Below, piece by piece: positions 7,012 to 8,894 of a stretch of DNA of 8,894 nt; the first letter of the stretch is position 1, and every line of letters starts with the position of its first letter. The DNA is from Candidatus Zixiibacteriota bacterium (GTDB lineage Bacteria; Zixibacteria; MSB-5A5; GN15; FEB-12): assembly GCA_029932795.1 (NCBI GenBank), contig JAOZPL010000021.1, forward strand, positions 4,364-13,257, read 5' to 3'. The notes under the pieces were generated by a model. It was not told the DNA's origin. It ran no database searches and was given only the letters and a program-made list of their open reading frames with translations. A program made the translations under genes and the position numbers.

Positions 7012-8894
7012 TCGGGTATTGTCTGACGTCTGGCTTGCTTTGGTGGCAAACATCGTTTCAAGATAAGCCTGATCTACCATGACCTCCCTGGCCTTGGAAC
7101 CGTCAAAGGGCGAGACAATCCCTGCTGCTTCAAGTTTGTCGATCAATCTGGCGGCCCGCTGGTAACCGATTCCGAGCCGGCGCTGAAGCAGAGACACCGA
7201 CCCCTGCTTGTGGCGGATAACAACCTCACAGGCTTCCCTGAAAAGCGGATCGCCAAAATCCACCTCCGTCTCGCTGGTTTCACCTGTTCCCTGAGAAATG
7301 TTTTCGAGAGTCAGTGTCGACAGTCCTTGATCCTTGAGAAACCCAACCAGTCTTTCGGTCTCCTTATTCGAGATATAGGCTCCATGAATGCGTATTGGTT
7401 CCGGTTGGCCCGTTGTCAAGAAAAGCATATCCCCATTGCCCAGCAGTTTCTCAGCGCCGTTGCCGTCGATGATTGTTCGTGAATCAACTTTGGAGGAGAC
7501 CTGAAAGGCAATCCTGGCCGGGAAATTCGCTTTTATCAGGCCGGTGATAACGTCCACGGATGGTCGCTGTGTGGCCAGGATAAGATGTATTCCTACCGCT
7601 CGGGCCATCTGCGCCAGTCGGGTTATCAGGAGTTCCGTTTTTGACGAAGTTGCGGACATCATCAAGTCGGCCAGCTCGTCCACAAAAACGATAATATAGG
7701 GCAGTTTCTCTTCCTCGTTCGCCTGCCTGGTGTTGAAGTCCTCGATGTTTCTAACACCAGCGGCAGCCAGCTTCCGGTATCGGTTTTCCATTTCAACTAC
7801 CGTATCGGTCAGAACCTTTTCTGCTCGCCTGGGATTAACCACCACCGGCCGACCGAGTTGTGGGATTCCGGAATAGGTTGTAAGCTCGAGCATTTTGGGA
7901 TCAATGAATATAAACCGGATTTGCAATGGATGCAGGCGATAGATCAGCGATGTAATCAGTATATTGATACACACTGATTTGCCTGAACCGGTGGCCCCGG
8001 CGATCAGAAGATGCGGCATCCGGGCCAGGTCTGTCACGTATGGTTTGCCGGATGTCGTTTTTCCCATGGCCAGAGGGAGAGTGAGTCGATGGTCACTGAA
8101 CTCGTCGGATTGCAGAATGTCACGGAGGTATACCACCTGCGGATTCCGATTGGGAATCTCGATACCGACGGCCGCTTTACCAGGAATCGGTGCAATAATT
8201 CTGATCCGCCGTGCCTTGAGAGCCAACGCCAGATCATCCGCGAGACCGACAATTCGGTTGACTTTGATACCAGGTGCCGGTTTGAACTCGTACCGGGTGA
8301 TTACCGGTCCCGGATGCTTCTCTATACCGCCTTCGATATGTACTTCAAACGTTTCAAGTGTTTCTTTAAGCATGCGGGCCGTATGCGCTAGTTCGTCAGG
8401 AGTTACGGCTGTAGCGGCGGTCGGGTTTTCGTCTAGCAGGTCAATTGTGGGATAGACATAATCAAACGCTTTTACCTGGACCGGTTCGGCTTTCTTTTTT
8501 ATAACCTCCCTGCGACTGGCAGATCTGCGTTTTGCTTTTGTCTCGCCAATCTCCTGTTCGTCCAAGGCATCCTGTCCGGTTGCAGCTTCAACCTCATACT
8601 CGTCATTGGCAGCAACATCGTCAGCGGGAGAGTTCTCCTCTTCTCCCTGTAGCCATCGTAACGCAAGTAATCGGCCGCCTTTCTCTTTAACGGCGGAATA
8701 GGCACGCAACATCAGCTGACCGCCGGGCAGGTGCAGTCGTATAGACAGCAACGGCGTGATTGAAGTATACATGAGCAGGAGAATCAGGATCGCTCCAACC
8801 AGAACCAGGTAAGAACCAAGTTCACCAACAACGGTTATCGAGAACCGGGTTAGTATATCGGCAACGTAACCGCCGACGATCCCTGTCTCGTGGA
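7009..8894 (-). CDS. ftsK: DNA translocase FtsK/SpoIIIE family (N-terminus beyond window)
   Basis: The frame is open to the right edge, giving about 627 visible residues. An ATG at 8772 is internal: the 40 codons before it encode GGYVADILTRF, then GSYLVLVGAILILLL, the last membrane helix of the FtsK membrane domain. Numbered from that Met, residues 45-100 form a short acidic then basic linker (much shorter than in E. coli FtsK), and about 115-235 is the alpha domain. The RecA-like motor follows, with Walker A GATGSGKS (259-266, K265) and Walker B IIVFVDEL (D365, E366), plus the family signature ATQRPSVDVITG (400-411). A C-terminal winged-helix gamma domain lies at about 507-568. FtsK hexamers at the septum pump chromosome ends and support dimer resolution with XerCD. 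The gene ends in TAA. Confidence 0.97.
   Translation of the reverse strand, partial: HETGIVGGYVADILTRFSITVVGELGSYLVLVGAILILLLMYTSITPLLSIRLHLPGGQLMLRAYSAVKEKGGRLLALRWLQGEEENSPADDVAANDEYEVEAATGQDALDEQEIGETKAKRRSASRREVIKKKAEPVQVKAFDYVYPTIDLLDENPTAATAVTPDELAHTARMLKETLETFEVHIEGGIEKHPGPVITRYEFKPAPGIKVNRIVGLADDLALALKARRIRIIAPIPGKAAVGIEIPNRNPQVVYLRDILQSDEFSDHRLTLPLAMGKTTSGKPYVTDLARMPHLLIAGATGSGKSVCINILITSLIYRLHPLQIRFIFIDPKMLELTTYSGIPQLGRPVVVNPRRAEKVLTDTVVEMENRYRKLAAAGVRNIEDFNTRQANEEEKLPYIIVFVDELADLMMSATSSKTELLITRLAQMARAVGIHLILATQRPSVDVITGLIKANFPARIAFQVSSKVDSRTIIDGNGAEKLLGNGDMLFLTTGQPEPIRIHGAYISNKETERLVGFLKDQGLSTLTLENISQGTGETSETEVDFGDPLFREACEVVIRHKQGSVSLLQRRLGIGYQRAARLIDKLEAAGIVSPFDGSKAREVMVDQAYLETMFATKASQTSDNTR

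Noticed and set aside
7964..8455. Plus-strand open frames of 163 and 126 codons opposite the ftsK motor domain, and similar ones opposite polA (such as 122-571).
   Set aside because: They lie wholly antisense to highly conserved coding sequence, have low-complexity arginine- or serine-rich translations, and show no family features.
8770..8772. ATG as the start of the FtsK protein.
   Set aside because: The frame stays open upstream to the window edge and encodes a hydrophobic helix of the FtsK membrane domain, so this Met is internal.

Overview
This window looks like an ordinary housekeeping stretch of a diderm (Gram-negative-type) bacterial chromosome. Every gene I can support lies on the minus strand, so the window reads right to left. 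There are no mobile elements, RNA genes, CRISPR arrays or obvious transferred islands. GC content looks close to one half by eye and does not change noticeably between genes. The outer-membrane functions (a LolA-like carrier and a BamD-like lipoprotein) point to a two-membrane cell envelope. I cannot name the lineage. An FCB-type or similar uncultured group would fit the gene mix, but that is a guess.

Layout in transcription order: ftsK (N-terminus beyond the right edge, ends at 7009); a LolA-like lipoprotein carrier (6976-6362); rimO (6360-5038); a small membrane-anchored SLT-type lytic transglycosylase (5034-4390); a BamD-like TPR lipoprotein (4393-3446); nadD (3489-2860); polA (2863-140); and the first 17 codons of coaE (51-1, running off the left edge). 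Packing is very tight. Two junctions are 4-nt ATGA overlaps (SLT/bamD and nadD/polA), bamD and nadD overlap by about 44 bp, and the lolA/rimO and rimO/SLT gaps are 1 and 3 nt. The only non-coding stretches are 32 bp (6977-7008) and 88 bp (52-139). I saw no convincing terminator in either, so the cluster could be one long operon with possible internal promoters in front of lolA and coaE.

The genes cover chromosome segregation (FtsK), envelope building (LolA, SLT, BamD), ribosomal protein S12 modification (RimO), NAD and CoA synthesis (NadD, CoaE) and DNA repair/replication (PolA). The ftsK-lolA adjacency is also known from gammaproteobacteria such as E. coli, and it supports the call on the divergent lolA gene. 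I did not find a previously undescribed system. The points worth a second look are small: possible leaderless promoters at lolA and coaE, the long bamD/nadD overlap with a forced NadD N-terminal extension, an extended BamD, a membrane-anchored SLT in this position, and a divergent cysteine-containing LolA.
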